Assembly (NCBI RefSeq): GCF_000282215.1
Contig: NZ_AKJS01000196.1
Location: 1-46,850 of the forward strand
Reading direction: 5' to 3'
From: Pseudomonas sp. GM21
GTDB taxonomy: Bacteria > Pseudomonadota > Gammaproteobacteria > Pseudomonadales > Pseudomonadaceae
DNA: 46,850 nt
Shown: piece after piece, positions 26,401 through 34,168 of the stretch
Layout: the number at the start of each line of letters is the position of its first letter
Position numbering within the stretch: position 1 is the first letter of the stretch
Made by a program: the position numbers and the translations under genes
The notes under the pieces: model-generated
The model's database searches: none
What the model was told of the DNA's origin: nothing
What the model saw: only the letters and a program-made list of their open reading frames with translations

Positions 26401-26951
26401 GTCGCTTTGCCCGTCAGCGCATCATCGATCTGAAGCCGGCACGCGATACCCAGACCGTGGCCGGCATGATCATCGCCCTGCGGGTGATGAAAAACAAAAA
26501 GGGCGACAAGATGGGGTTCATCACCCTTGATGACCGCTCCGGGCGGATCGAGGCGTCGCTGTTTGCCGAGGCATTCCATTCTGCGCAGTCGCTGTTGCAG
26601 ACTGACGCGATGGTCGTGGTCGAAGGCGAGGTCAGCAATGACGACTTCTCCGGCGGCCTGAAGTTGCGGGTCAAGCGCGTGATGAGCATGGAAGATGCAC
26701 GCACCAACCTGGCCGAAAGCCTGCGCCTGAAGCTGCAGACCAAGGATTTGAAGAACGATCAGCTACGCTGGCTGGGTGAATTGTTCAAGCGTCACCGCGG
26801 CGCGTGCCCGATTACCATGGAATACACGAGCCCCGATGCGAAGGCCTTGCTGCAGTTCGGCGAGACTTGGCGAATCGATCCGGCGGATGCGTTGATTCAA
26901 GCCTTGCGTGACCAGTTCGGGCGAGACAACGTCTTCCTCCAATACCGTTGA
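23430..26951 (+). CDS. dnaE: DNA polymerase III alpha subunit
   Basis: A 1173-residue replicative polymerase (C-family). Order of domains: N-terminal PHP domain (HLRLHTEYSLVDGL, residues 5-18), palm with the catalytic PDFDVDF aspartates near residues 403-405, thumb and fingers (VGPGRGSGAGSLV, GKHAGGVVIAP), the GYGFNKSHSAAYG region, tandem HhH, an OB fold near residue 1000 (GMIIALRVMKNKKGDKMGF) and the tau-binding C-terminus. No exonuclease domain, as expected for DnaE1; proofreading needs DnaQ elsewhere. A short spacer of 76 nt follows rnhB. Confidence 0.98.
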   Translation: MPASFVHLRLHTEYSLVDGLVRIKPLVKTLVGMNMPAVAVTDQNNMCSLVKFYKASMGAGIKPICGADLWLSNKDPDNALSRISLLAMNAVGYRNLTELISRGFIDGQRNGSVIIEREWVAEASEGLIMLSAAKEGEIGLAMLSGNPVEAENLAREWMAVFPDRFYLEIQRTNRPNDEEQLHGAVALAEKIGAPLVATNDVRFIKQEDFAAHETRVCIGEGRALDDPRRSKNYSDQQYLKSAEEMAELFSDLPEALENTVEIAKRCNIEVKLGKHFLPNFPIPDGMTIDEYFRKVSFDGLEDRLTVLLPKDTTEDYEAKRQVYVDRLNFELDIIIQMGFPGYFLIVMDFIQWAKSNGVPVGPGRGSGAGSLVAYVQKITDLDPLEYDLLFERFLNPERVSMPDFDVDFCMDGRDRVIEYVAEKYGRNAVSQIITFGSMAAKAVVRDVARVQGKSYGLADRLSKMIPFEVGMTLEKAYEQEEILRDFIKVDEEAAEIWEMARKLEGVVRNVGKHAGGVVIAPTKLTDFSPIYCDEAGDGLVTQFDKDDVEAAGLVKFDFLGLRTLTVIDWALKTINRDRAKVDEPPLDIAFIPLDDKPTYTLLQKAETTAVFQLESRGMKELIKKLKPDCLEDLIALVALFRPGPLQSGMVDDFINRKHGRAELAYPHSDYQYEGLKPVLAPTYGIILYQEQVMQIAQVMAGYTLGGADMLRRAMGKKKPEEMAKQRGGFIEGCATNNIDADLAGNIFDLVEKFAGYGFNKSHSAAYGLVSYQTAWLKTHYPAPFMAAVLSADMHNTDKVVTLIEEIRTMKLRLDAPDVNASEFKFTVNDEGRIIYGLGAIKGVGEGPVEAITEARQDGPFKDLFDFCARVDLKRINKRTLDGLIRSGALDRLGPYFHDEPKAYQASIDQNRAVLLAAMEGAIKAAEQTARTQDSGHADLFGGLFVEEDADVYASHRKAKELTLKERLKGEKDTLGLYLTGHPIDEYEGEIRRFARQRIIDLKPARDTQTVAGMIIALRVMKNKKGDKMGFITLDDRSGRIEASLFAEAFHSAQSLLQTDAMVVVEGEVSNDDFSGGLKLRVKRVMSMEDARTNLAESLRLKLQTKDLKNDQLRWLGELFKRHRGACPITMEYTSPDAKALLQFGETWRIDPADALIQALRDQFGRDNVFLQYR

Positions 26952-26989
26952 CGGTCAGGTGCCATTCTTCACCTTGAGAACGTGCCCTG

Positions 26990-27048
26990 ATCTCGACCTG
27001 AATTTTTAATCTCGACCTGAACGCGCCTCTCCCTTAAGGTAGGGCGCG
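26990..27048 (+). repeat. Short direct repeat and hairpin upstream of accA
   Basis: ATCTCGACCTGAA occurs at 26990-27002 and again at 27009-27021. Just after it, CGCGCC (27022-27027) and GGCGCG (27043-27048) can pair around a palindromic CCTTAAGG. Position is the dnaE-accA gap. Function unknown. Confidence 0.6.
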
Positions 27049-27103
27049 AATAGACAACCGGCCGGCCCAAGCTCTCTTGGACGTCGACCCAAGACGGACG
27101 CCT

Positions 27104-28051
27104 ATGAACCCGAATTTTCTAGATTTCGAACAGCCGATCGCCGACCTGCAAGCCAAGATCGAAGAGTTGCGCTTGGTCGGTAACGACAATTCGCTGAATA
27201 TCGGCGATGAGATCTCCCGCCTGCAGGACAAAAGCAGCACGCTGACCGAAGACATCTTCGGCAAGCTGACCAGCTGGCAGATCGCCCGTCTGGCGCGTCA
27301 CCCGAAACGTCCATATACCCTGGACTACATCGAACACATCTTCACCGAGTTCGACGAATTGCACGGCGACCGTCACTTCTCCGATGACGCTGCAATCGTT
27401 GGCGGTATCGCCCGTCTGGACGACCAGCCGGTGATGATCATCGGTCACCAGAAAGGCCGTGAAGTGCGCGAGAAGGTTCGCCGCAACTTTGGCATGCCGC
27501 GTCCGGAAGGCTACCGCAAGGCGTGCCGCCTGATGGAAATGGCCGAACGCTTCAAGATGCCGATCCTGACTTTCATCGACACCCCGGGCGCCTACCCTGG
27601 GATCGACGCGGAAGAGCGTAACCAGAGCGAAGCGATTGCCTGGAACCTGCGCGTCATGGCACGTCTGAAAACCCCAATCATCGCCACCGTGATCGGTGAA
27701 GGTGGTTCCGGCGGTGCTCTGGCCATCGGTGTTTGCGATCAGCTGAACATGCTGCAGTACTCGACCTACGCGGTGATCTCGCCGGAAGGTTGCGCATCGA
27801 TCCTGTGGAAAACCGCCGATAAGGCGCCGGATGCCGCTGAAGCCATGGGCATCACCGCCGAGCGCCTGAAAGGCCTGGGTATTGTGGACAAGGTGATCGG
27901 CGAGCCATTGGGCGGCGCACACCGCAATCCAGCGGCCGCGGCGGCATCGATCCGTGCGGAACTGACCTCGCAATTGGCGATGTTGAAGAAGTTCGACAAT
28001 GACGCGCTGCTGGCCCGTCGTTACGCGCGATTGATGAGCTACGGTCTCTGA
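27104..28051 (+). CDS. accA: Acetyl-CoA carboxylase carboxyltransferase alpha subunit
   Basis: A 315-residue subunit that, with AccD, transfers the carboxyl group from biotin carrier to acetyl-CoA, the first committed step of fatty acid synthesis. Crotonase-fold features are FIDTPGAYPGIDAEERNQ and GEGGSGGALAIGVCD; the N-terminal helix and the C-terminal tail (LLARRYARLMSYG) are typical. The frame continues upstream to a TTG, but MNPNFLDFEQPI at 27104 is the family start. dnaE-accA adjacency is widely conserved. A REP pair lies downstream. Confidence 0.97.
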   Translation: MNPNFLDFEQPIADLQAKIEELRLVGNDNSLNIGDEISRLQDKSSTLTEDIFGKLTSWQIARLARHPKRPYTLDYIEHIFTEFDELHGDRHFSDDAAIVGGIARLDDQPVMIIGHQKGREVREKVRRNFGMPRPEGYRKACRLMEMAERFKMPILTFIDTPGAYPGIDAEERNQSEAIAWNLRVMARLKTPIIATVIGEGGSGGALAIGVCDQLNMLQYSTYAVISPEGCASILWKTADKAPDAAEAMGITAERLKGLGIVDKVIGEPLGGAHRNPAAAAASIRAELTSQLAMLKKFDNDALLARRYARLMSYGL

Positions 28052-28070
28052 TCTGACCTCGCTTTTCCCA

Positions 28071-28160
28071 TGTGGGAGCGAGCCTGCTCGCGATGGCGGC
28101 TTAACATTCAACTGATCTGTTGGCTGTTATACCGCTATCGCGAGCAGGCTCGCTCCCACA
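28071..28160. repeat. Perfect inverted REP pair between accA and tilS
   Basis: A 24-bp arm at 28071-28094 (TGTGGGAGCGAGCCTG...CGAT) is exactly repeated in reverse complement at 28137-28160. The spacer is 42 nt. This is a pristine REP doublet. It lies 20 nt after the accA stop and 25 nt before tilS and can form a long RNA stem in read-through transcripts. Confidence 0.9.
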
Positions 28161-28184
28161 GTTGTTTTGTGCAAAGGGAGCGCT

Positions 28185-29513
28185 ATGAGTCGGCCAATGA
28201 CTGATCTGCCTGCCAGGCTTTTGTTGAACTTGAAACCGTGGCGCAACGCTACGGCCTGGCGCATCGCGTTCAGCGGTGGTCTCGACTCCACAGTCCTGTT
28301 GCACCTGCTCGCCCATCTCGCAAAAACCCAATCCCTGCCAGCGCTCAGCGCCCTCCATGTCCACCACGGCCTTCAGGCGGCGGCGGATGCGTGGCCGGAA
28401 CATTGCCAGGCCGTCTGTGATGCCTTGGGTGTGCCCCTACAGATAGTTCACGTTCAGGTTCAAGCCGGTGCCAGCCTTGAGCGTGCGGCACGGGATGCGC
28501 GTTACGGTGCATTCGTTGCTGACACTCAGGCCAATGAGTTGTTGCTGACCGGCCAGCACCGTGACGATCAGGCGGAAACCCTGTTGTTTCGTCTGTTGCG
28601 CGGGGCAGGGGTGAGGGGCTTGTCGGGGATGCCGGGCCAGCGTCCGTTGGGCCGGGGTCACCTGCTGCGGCCTCTGCTGGACGTTAGTCGTGCCGAACTT
28701 GAGATCTATGCCGCAGAGCATCGATTGAGCTGGATCGAAGACCCTTCGAATCAGGATCGACAGTTCTCGCGCAACTACCTGCGACATCAGGTGTTCCCGG
28801 TATTGACCGAGCGCTGGCCCCAGGCAGTAGCGACCATGGCTCGTAGTGCCGCGCACTTGAGCGAAGCACAGGCATTGCTTGATGAGTTGGCGCAAATCGA
28901 TCTGGCCGAAGCGACTACGGTCAGTGATTTCGACTGGCTGGGCGTGCCCTCTCTGGAGTTGGCTTCCCTGGCAAAACTTTCCGCTGCGCGTCAACGCAAT
29001 GCGTTAAGCCACTGGCTCACATCGCTGACCAGGTTGCCGGACAGTGACCATTGGTCGGGTTGGGAGGATTTGCGCGATGCCACCGTTGATGCCCGTCCGG
29101 TCTGGCGCCTGGCGGAAGGCGAACTGCATCGTTCTGGGGGGCGGATTTGGTGGCTGTCGGGCTGTTGGCTAAGCAATCCGCCGCCTGCCGTCCATTGGGT
29201 TGATCCTTCGAAGTCGCTGGCGTTGCCTGAGAACGGCGTGCTCACGTTCACCGGGCAAATCCCCGATGGTCTGCTGCAAATCCGCTATCGTGAGGGCGGT
29301 GAAGTCATGCATTTTCCTGATCGCGGTCACCGCGACCTGAAGCGTTTGCTCAATGAACGCGGTGTTCCGGCCTTTGCCCGTGGCAGATTGCCGCTGGTCT
29401 ATCGCGATGGGCAATTACTGGCAGTGGCCAGCGTACCGGGCTTGAATGGCAGTGGGCAAGACGGCTGGCATTTGCATTGGCTGCCACCTGGCGAAGATCA
29501 AGGTTTGAGCTGA
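28185..29513 (+). CDS. tilS: tRNA(Ile)-lysidine synthase
   Basis: A 442-residue ATP-dependent enzyme that converts the C34 of the CAU-anticodon isoleucine tRNA to lysidine, which changes its reading from AUG to AUA. The PP-loop SGGLDS is at residues 30-35, and the next motifs are HVHHGLQ, LLTGQHRDDQAETLLFRLLRGAG and SNQDRQFSRNYLRHQ. The C-terminal domain includes MHFPDRGHRDLKRLLNERGVP. The ATG at 28185 has AAAGGGAG upstream; an earlier TTG at 28167 is unlikely. The sequence just before the stop may contain the pyrG promoter. Confidence 0.95.
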   Translation: MSRPMTDLPARLLLNLKPWRNATAWRIAFSGGLDSTVLLHLLAHLAKTQSLPALSALHVHHGLQAAADAWPEHCQAVCDALGVPLQIVHVQVQAGASLERAARDARYGAFVADTQANELLLTGQHRDDQAETLLFRLLRGAGVRGLSGMPGQRPLGRGHLLRPLLDVSRAELEIYAAEHRLSWIEDPSNQDRQFSRNYLRHQVFPVLTERWPQAVATMARSAAHLSEAQALLDELAQIDLAEATTVSDFDWLGVPSLELASLAKLSAARQRNALSHWLTSLTRLPDSDHWSGWEDLRDATVDARPVWRLAEGELHRSGGRIWWLSGCWLSNPPPAVHWVDPSKSLALPENGVLTFTGQIPDGLLQIRYREGGEVMHFPDRGHRDLKRLLNERGVPAFARGRLPLVYRDGQLLAVASVPGLNGSGQDGWHLHWLPPGEDQGLS

Positions 29514-29533
29514 AAGGGGCTTTCCGGTAGACT
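29505..29533 (+). promoter_or_regulatory. Candidate promoter for pyrG
   Basis: TTGAGC (29505-29510) and TAGACT (29528-29533) are separated by 17 nt. The -35 overlaps the tilS stop. Transcription would start near 29540 and produce a leader of about 245 nt before pyrG. Confidence 0.45.
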
Positions 29534-29787
29534 ACGCTCCCTTCTTGATACAACTTCTGTGGATTCGCCTGAATTGCAGGAGTTGCCGATTACCAAGCAG
29601 TCTTTGCTGGGCGATTCCAAAAAATGTGTAGCGAGCAACGTACCGGTGTTTCATCTGCCGGTCTGTCCCAACGCGGCGGTTTTTTTGAAAGGTGCACTGT
29701 GATTAATGCAGGTGATCGGGGGCTTCGGCCTTCCTTCGCTTTCCCCGGCGGCTCGGACCGCTTTAACGCAGACTTCTAGGGTTTTTC
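29534..29787 (+). promoter_or_regulatory. Long pyrG leader region
   Basis: Non-coding. It has a CCGG-ended hairpin, ACCGGtgtttcatctgCCGGT at 29641-29661, followed about 20 nt later by GCGGCGGTTTTTTT (near 29675-29688), and a GC-rich stretch before pyrG. The T-run lacks a convincing immediate stem, so terminator or attenuator status is uncertain. No gene seen. Confidence 0.35.
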
Positions 29788-31419
29788 ATGACGCGCTACA
29801 TATTCGTCACGGGCGGTGTTGTTTCTTCATTGGGGAAAGGCATCGCATCGGCTTCATTGGCGGCCATCCTGGAGGCGCGGGGACTTAAGGTCACCATGCT
29901 GAAGCTGGACCCGTACATCAACGTTGACCCGGGCACCATGAGCCCGTTCCAGCACGGTGAAGTGTTCGTCACCCACGACGGCGCCGAGACCGACCTGGAC
30001 CTGGGCCACTACGAGCGGTTCATCCGCACGACCATGACCCAGAACAACAACTTCACCACCGGCCGTGTCTACGAGCACGTACTGCGCAAAGAGCGCCGTG
30101 GTGATTACTTGGGCGCCACCATCCAGGTGATCCCGCACATCACCGATGAAATCAAGCGCCGGATCATCAAGGGCGCCGGCGATGCCGACGTGGCGATGGT
30201 CGAGATCGGTGGCACCGTGGGTGACATCGAATCGCAACCGTTCCTGGAAGCGATCCGCCAATTGCGTTTCGAAGTCGGCGCCAAGCGCGCGATGCTGATG
30301 CACCTGACACTGGTGCCATACATCGCCACGGCCGGTGAAACCAAAACCAAGCCGACTCAGCATTCGGTCAAGGAACTGCGTTCCATTGGCCTGCAGCCAG
30401 ACGTGCTGGTCTGCCGCTCCGATCACCCGATCGACATCTCGTCGCGTCGCAAGATCGCGCAGTTCACCAACGTTGAAGAACGTGCGGTGATCGCGCTGGA
30501 AGACGCCGACACCATCTACAAGATCCCGGGCATTCTGCACTCCCAGGGCCTGGATGATTTCGTTGTCGAGCGTTTCGGCCTGCAATGCGGCAGCGCCGAC
30601 CTGTCCGAGTGGGAAGCCGTGGTTGATGCCAAGCTGAACCCGGAGCACGAAGTCACCATCGCGATGGTCGGCAAGTACATGGAACTGCTTGACGCCTACA
30701 AGTCGCTGATCGAAGCGATGAGTCACGCCGGCATCAGCAACCGCACCAAGGTCAACCTGCGCTACATCGATTCCGAAGACATCGAAAACCAGGGCACCGC
30801 GCTGCTGGAAGGTGTGGACGCGATTCTCGTACCGGGCGGCTTCGGTCTGCGTGGCGTGGAAGGCAAGATCACCGCCGTTCAATACGCTCGCGAAAACAAG
30901 GTTCCATACCTGGGTATCTGCCTGGGCATGCAAGTGGCCGTGATCGAGTTCGCTCGTAACGTGCTGGGCTGGAAAGACGCCAACTCCACCGAGTTCGATC
31001 GTGCCAGCGGCCATCCGGTCGTGGGTCTGATCACCGAGTGGGAAGACGCTACCGGCGCGGTCGAAACCCGTACCGAATCGTCCGACCTGGGCGGCACCAT
31101 GCGCCTCGGCGCTCAGGATTGCCTGCTGGAGCCGGGTTCGCTGGTGCATGACTGCTACGCCAAGGACGTCATCGTCGAGCGTCACCGTCATCGCTATGAA
31201 GTGAACAACAACCTGCTGCCGCAAATCATGGCAGCCGGCCTGAAAATCTCCGGTCGTTCCGGTGATGGCGCGCTGGTTGAGGTGGTTGAAGCACCGGATC
31301 ATCCATGGTTCGTCGCGTGCCAGTTCCACCCTGAGTTCACCTCGACACCTCGCGACGGTCACCCGTTGTTCAGCGGTTTCGTTAAAGCAGCTTTGGTTCA
31401 ACACCAGAAGAAGGCGTAA
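29788..31419 (+). CDS. pyrG: CTP synthase
   Basis: A 543-residue enzyme that aminates UTP to CTP using glutamine and ATP. The N-terminal synthetase domain starts TRYIFVTGGVVSSLGKGI (ATP loop) and includes LKLDPYINVDPGTMSP. The C-terminal class I glutamine amidotransferase domain has the nucleophile C378 in LGICLGMQ and the HPEFTS end of the triad. A GGGTTTTTC precedes the ATG, so the ribosome site is weak. kdsA follows after 5 nt, and CTP is the cofactor for activating the KDO that KdsA leads to. Confidence 0.98.
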   Translation: MTRYIFVTGGVVSSLGKGIASASLAAILEARGLKVTMLKLDPYINVDPGTMSPFQHGEVFVTHDGAETDLDLGHYERFIRTTMTQNNNFTTGRVYEHVLRKERRGDYLGATIQVIPHITDEIKRRIIKGAGDADVAMVEIGGTVGDIESQPFLEAIRQLRFEVGAKRAMLMHLTLVPYIATAGETKTKPTQHSVKELRSIGLQPDVLVCRSDHPIDISSRRKIAQFTNVEERAVIALEDADTIYKIPGILHSQGLDDFVVERFGLQCGSADLSEWEAVVDAKLNPEHEVTIAMVGKYMELLDAYKSLIEAMSHAGISNRTKVNLRYIDSEDIENQGTALLEGVDAILVPGGFGLRGVEGKITAVQYARENKVPYLGICLGMQVAVIEFARNVLGWKDANSTEFDRASGHPVVGLITEWEDATGAVETRTESSDLGGTMRLGAQDCLLEPGSLVHDCYAKDVIVERHRHRYEVNNNLLPQIMAAGLKISGRSGDGALVEVVEAPDHPWFVACQFHPEFTSTPRDGHPLFSGFVKAALVQHQKKA

Positions 31420-31424
31420 ATCCG

Positions 31425-32270
31425 ATGGCGCAGAAGATCATCCGCGTAGGCGATATCGAGATTGCCAACGACAAGCCAATGGTGCTTTTCGGTGGCATGA
31501 ACGTGCTGGAAAGCCGCGACATGGCGATGCAGGTCTGCGAAGAGTATGTAAAGGTCACCGAGAAACTCGGTATCCCTTATGTGTTCAAGGCCAGCTTCGA
31601 CAAGGCCAACCGGTCTTCCGTGACCTCCTACCGTGGCCCCGGCCTGGAAGAGGGCATGCGGATTTTCCAGGACATCAAGCAAGCCTTCGGCGTGCCGATC
31701 ATCACCGACGTCCACGAGCCTGATCAGGCTGCGGTCGTCGCGGAAGTCTGCGACATCATTCAGTTGCCGGCCTTCCTGTCGCGCCAGACCGACCTCGTGG
31801 TCGCGATGGCCAAGACCGGCGCGGTGATCAACATCAAGAAAGCCCAGTTCCTCGCACCGCACGAGATGAAACACATCCTGAGCAAGTGCGTGGAAGCGGG
31901 CAACGATCAGTTGATCCTCTGCGAGCGCGGTTCGAGCTTCGGCTACAACAACCTGGTGGTCGACATGCTCGGCTTCGGCATCATGAAGCAGTTCGAATAC
32001 CCGGTGTTCTTCGACGTGACCCACGCGCTGCAAATGCCCGGTGGCCGCTCCGATTCCGCCGGTGGTCGTCGTGCCCAGGTGACTGACCTGGCCAAGGCTG
32101 GCATGAGCCAGTCGCTGGCCGGCCTGTTCCTCGAAGCCCACCCGGACCCGGACAACGCCAAATGCGACGGCCCTTGCGCCTTGCGTCTGGACAAACTGGA
32201 GCCATTTCTGGCCCAGCTCAAAGCCTTGGACGAACTGGTGAAGAGTTTTCCGACGGTAGAAACCGCGTAA
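31425..32270 (+). CDS. kdsA: KDO-8-phosphate synthase
   Basis: A 281-residue TIM-barrel enzyme that condenses phosphoenolpyruvate and arabinose 5-phosphate into KDO 8-phosphate, the precursor of the LPS inner core sugar. Marks: FKASFDKANRSS, GPGLEEGMRIF, NIKKAQFLAPHEM, and DVTHALQMPGG. The 5-nt gap to pyrG implies cotranscription. A UUCG-capped terminator follows, and then eno. Confidence 0.97.
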   Translation: MAQKIIRVGDIEIANDKPMVLFGGMNVLESRDMAMQVCEEYVKVTEKLGIPYVFKASFDKANRSSVTSYRGPGLEEGMRIFQDIKQAFGVPIITDVHEPDQAAVVAEVCDIIQLPAFLSRQTDLVVAMAKTGAVINIKKAQFLAPHEMKHILSKCVEAGNDQLILCERGSSFGYNNLVVDMLGFGIMKQFEYPVFFDVTHALQMPGGRSDSAGGRRAQVTDLAKAGMSQSLAGLFLEAHPDPDNAKCDGPCALRLDKLEPFLAQLKALDELVKSFPTVETA

Positions 32271-32306
32271 ACCTCAATTCTCCGGTAAAGTACCGCACGA
32301 TTTAAT

Positions 32307-32333
32307 GCTCAGGCCTTCGGGCCTGAGCTTTAT
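32307..32333 (+). terminator. kdsA terminator with TTCG tetraloop
   Basis: GCTCAGGCC-TTCG-GGCCTGAGC is a perfect 9-bp stem with the very stable TTCG loop, followed by TTTAT. It lies 36 nt after kdsA and about 95 nt before eno, so eno should have its own promoter in between. Confidence 0.8.
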
Positions 32334-32426
32334 CGTCCGCAAGTCTGCCTGCTGCACATCACTTGCCGACGGTAAAAGATTTCCTCTAGCTGCGTCGTTT
32401 TCGTCAACTTTGGAGTGTTTACAACA

Positions 32427-33716
32427 ATGGCAAAAATCGTCGACATCAAAGGTCGTGAAGTTCTCGACTCCCGTGGCAATCCCACCGTCGAAGCGGACGT
32501 GCTTCTCGATAACGGCATCATCGGCAGCGCCTGCGCGCCGTCCGGTGCTTCCACTGGCTCGCGTGAAGCGCTCGAGCTGCGTGATGGCGACAAGAGCCGT
32601 TACCTGGGCAAAGGCGTGCTCAAGGCCGTCGCCAACATCAACGGTCCGATCCGCGACCTGTTGAAAGGTACCGACCCAAGCGACCAGAAAGCGCTGGATC
32701 ACGCGATGATCAAGCTCGACGGTACCGAAAACAAAGGCTCCCTGGGCGCCAACGCGATCCTCGCCGTTTCCCTGGCTGCGGCCAAGGCAGCAGCACAGGA
32801 CCAGGACCTGCCGCTGTACGCTCACATTGCCAACCTGAACGGCACCCCGGGTGTTTACTCGATGCCGGTTCCGATGATGAACATCATCAACGGTGGCGAG
32901 CACGCCGATAACAACGTCGACATCCAGGAGTTCATGGTTCAGCCGGTTGGCGCCAAGTCTTTCTCGGAAGGCCTGCGCATGGGCACCGAAATTTTCCATC
33001 ACCTCAAAGCCGTTCTGAAGGCCCGTGGCCTGAGCACTGCCGTCGGTGACGAAGGTGGTTTCGCGCCGAACCTGGCTTCCAACGAAGACGCTTTGAAAGT
33101 GATCTCCGAGGCTGTGGCCAACGCCGGTTACAAGCTGGGCACCGACGTGACCCTGGCGCTGGACTGTGCTGCGAGCGAATTCTACGAAGACGGTCAATAC
33201 AATCTGTCCGGCGAAGGTCAGGTGTTCACCGCTGAAGGTTTCGCTGACTACCTGAAAGGTCTGACCGAGCGTTATCCGATCATCTCGATCGAAGACGGCC
33301 TGGACGAGTCCGATTGGGCTGGCTGGAAAATCCTCACCGACAAAATCGGCGAGAAAACCCAGCTGGTGGGCGACGATCTGTTCGTGACCAACACCAAGAT
33401 CCTGAAAGAAGGCATCGATAAAAAGATCGCCAACTCGATCCTGATCAAGTTCAACCAGATCGGCACCCTGACCGAAACCCTGGAAGCCATCCAGATGGCC
33501 AAGGCCGCTGGTTACACGGCTGTGATCTCGCACCGCTCGGGCGAAACCGAAGACTCGACCATCGCCGACCTGGCTGTGGGCACTTCGGCTGGTCAGATCA
33601 AAACCGGTTCCCTGTGCCGTTCTGACCGCGTTTCCAAGTACAACCAACTGCTGCGTATCGAAGAGCAGTTGAACGGTAAAGCCAAGTACAACGGCCGCAG
33701 CGAGTTCCGCGGTTGA
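32427..33716 (+). CDS. eno: Enolase
   Basis: A 429-residue glycolytic enzyme interconverting 2-phosphoglycerate and phosphoenolpyruvate; in gammaproteobacteria it is also a degradosome partner of RNase E. Hallmarks are EVLDSRGNPTVEADV, APSGASTGSREALELRDGD, the magnesium ligands around ISIEDGLDESDW and GDDLFVTN, and SHRSGETEDSTIADLAV. The start is MAKIVDIKGRE at 32427; a GTG at 32415 is in frame but not family-like. The TGGAG upstream is the ribosome site. ftsB follows after a hairpin. Confidence 0.98.
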   Translation: MAKIVDIKGREVLDSRGNPTVEADVLLDNGIIGSACAPSGASTGSREALELRDGDKSRYLGKGVLKAVANINGPIRDLLKGTDPSDQKALDHAMIKLDGTENKGSLGANAILAVSLAAAKAAAQDQDLPLYAHIANLNGTPGVYSMPVPMMNIINGGEHADNNVDIQEFMVQPVGAKSFSEGLRMGTEIFHHLKAVLKARGLSTAVGDEGGFAPNLASNEDALKVISEAVANAGYKLGTDVTLALDCAASEFYEDGQYNLSGEGQVFTAEGFADYLKGLTERYPIISIEDGLDESDWAGWKILTDKIGEKTQLVGDDLFVTNTKILKEGIDKKIANSILIKFNQIGTLTETLEAIQMAKAAGYTAVISHRSGETEDSTIADLAVGTSAGQIKTGSLCRSDRVSKYNQLLRIEEQLNGKAKYNGRSEFRG

Positions 33717-33801
33717 TTGCTAAATGATAAAAAAGACAACGGATTGTGTCGAAAAAATCGCAACAGCGGTCAATTTGCCACTAATCTGATGCCTTATCAG
33801 T

Positions 33802-33828
33802 ACGAAGCCTGGTTCTTCCAGGCTTCGT
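33802..33828 (+). other. Strong hairpin between eno and ftsB
   Basis: ACGAAGCCTGG and CCAGGCTTCGT make an 11-bp perfect stem with a 5-nt TTCTT loop. No T-run follows (GCTATCAG), so it is not a classical terminator. It may protect the eno 3' end. Confidence 0.6.
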
Positions 33829-33889
33829 GCTATCAGAAGCTTCAAAGTTTTTGCATGGCTGTCTTTTTTCACTGGAAACCTGATATTCG

Positions 33890-34168
33890 ATGCGCAGTCC
33901 CAATTGGTTGTTCCTCGTCTTGCTCTTGTTGCTGGCTGGCCTGCAATACCGCCTGTGGGTGGGTAATGGCAGTCTGGCGCAAGTGGCTGAGCTGACTCAG
34001 CAGATCAAGGATCAGCAGGCTGAGAACGAAGGGTTGCTGGAGCGCAATCGGGTGATGGACGCCGAAGTCAGCGAGTTGAAAAAAGGTATGGAGACCGTTG
34101 AAGAGCGGGCTCGCCATGAGTTGGGCATGGTCAAGGACGGCGAAACCCTTTTCCAGTTGGCTCAATGA
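33890..34168 (+). CDS. ftsB: Cell division protein FtsB
   Basis: A 92-residue bitopic membrane protein that with FtsL and FtsQ forms the divisome core complex. A single N-terminal membrane segment covers residues 6-22 (LFLVLLLLLAGLQYRLW), followed by a periplasmic coiled coil with a Glu/Gln/Leu-rich heptad pattern and the conserved ARHELGMVKDGETLF end. Its stop overlaps the ispD start (ATGA). Position between eno and ispD is conserved in gammaproteobacteria. Confidence 0.95.
   Translation: MRSPNWLFLVLLLLLAGLQYRLWVGNGSLAQVAELTQQIKDQQAENEGLLERNRVMDAEVSELKKGMETVEERARHELGMVKDGETLFQLAQ

Noticed and set aside
23451..26579. A 1042-codon open frame antisense to dnaE
   Set aside because: It mirrors the codon bias of dnaE on the other strand, has no family-like motifs and no ribosome site. 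Long antisense frames are expected in GC-rich genes.
33717..33995. Open frame of 92 codons overlapping the eno-ftsB gap and ftsB
   Set aside because: FtsB is clear in another frame (membrane segment plus coiled coil); this frame covers a hairpin and has no ribosome site.
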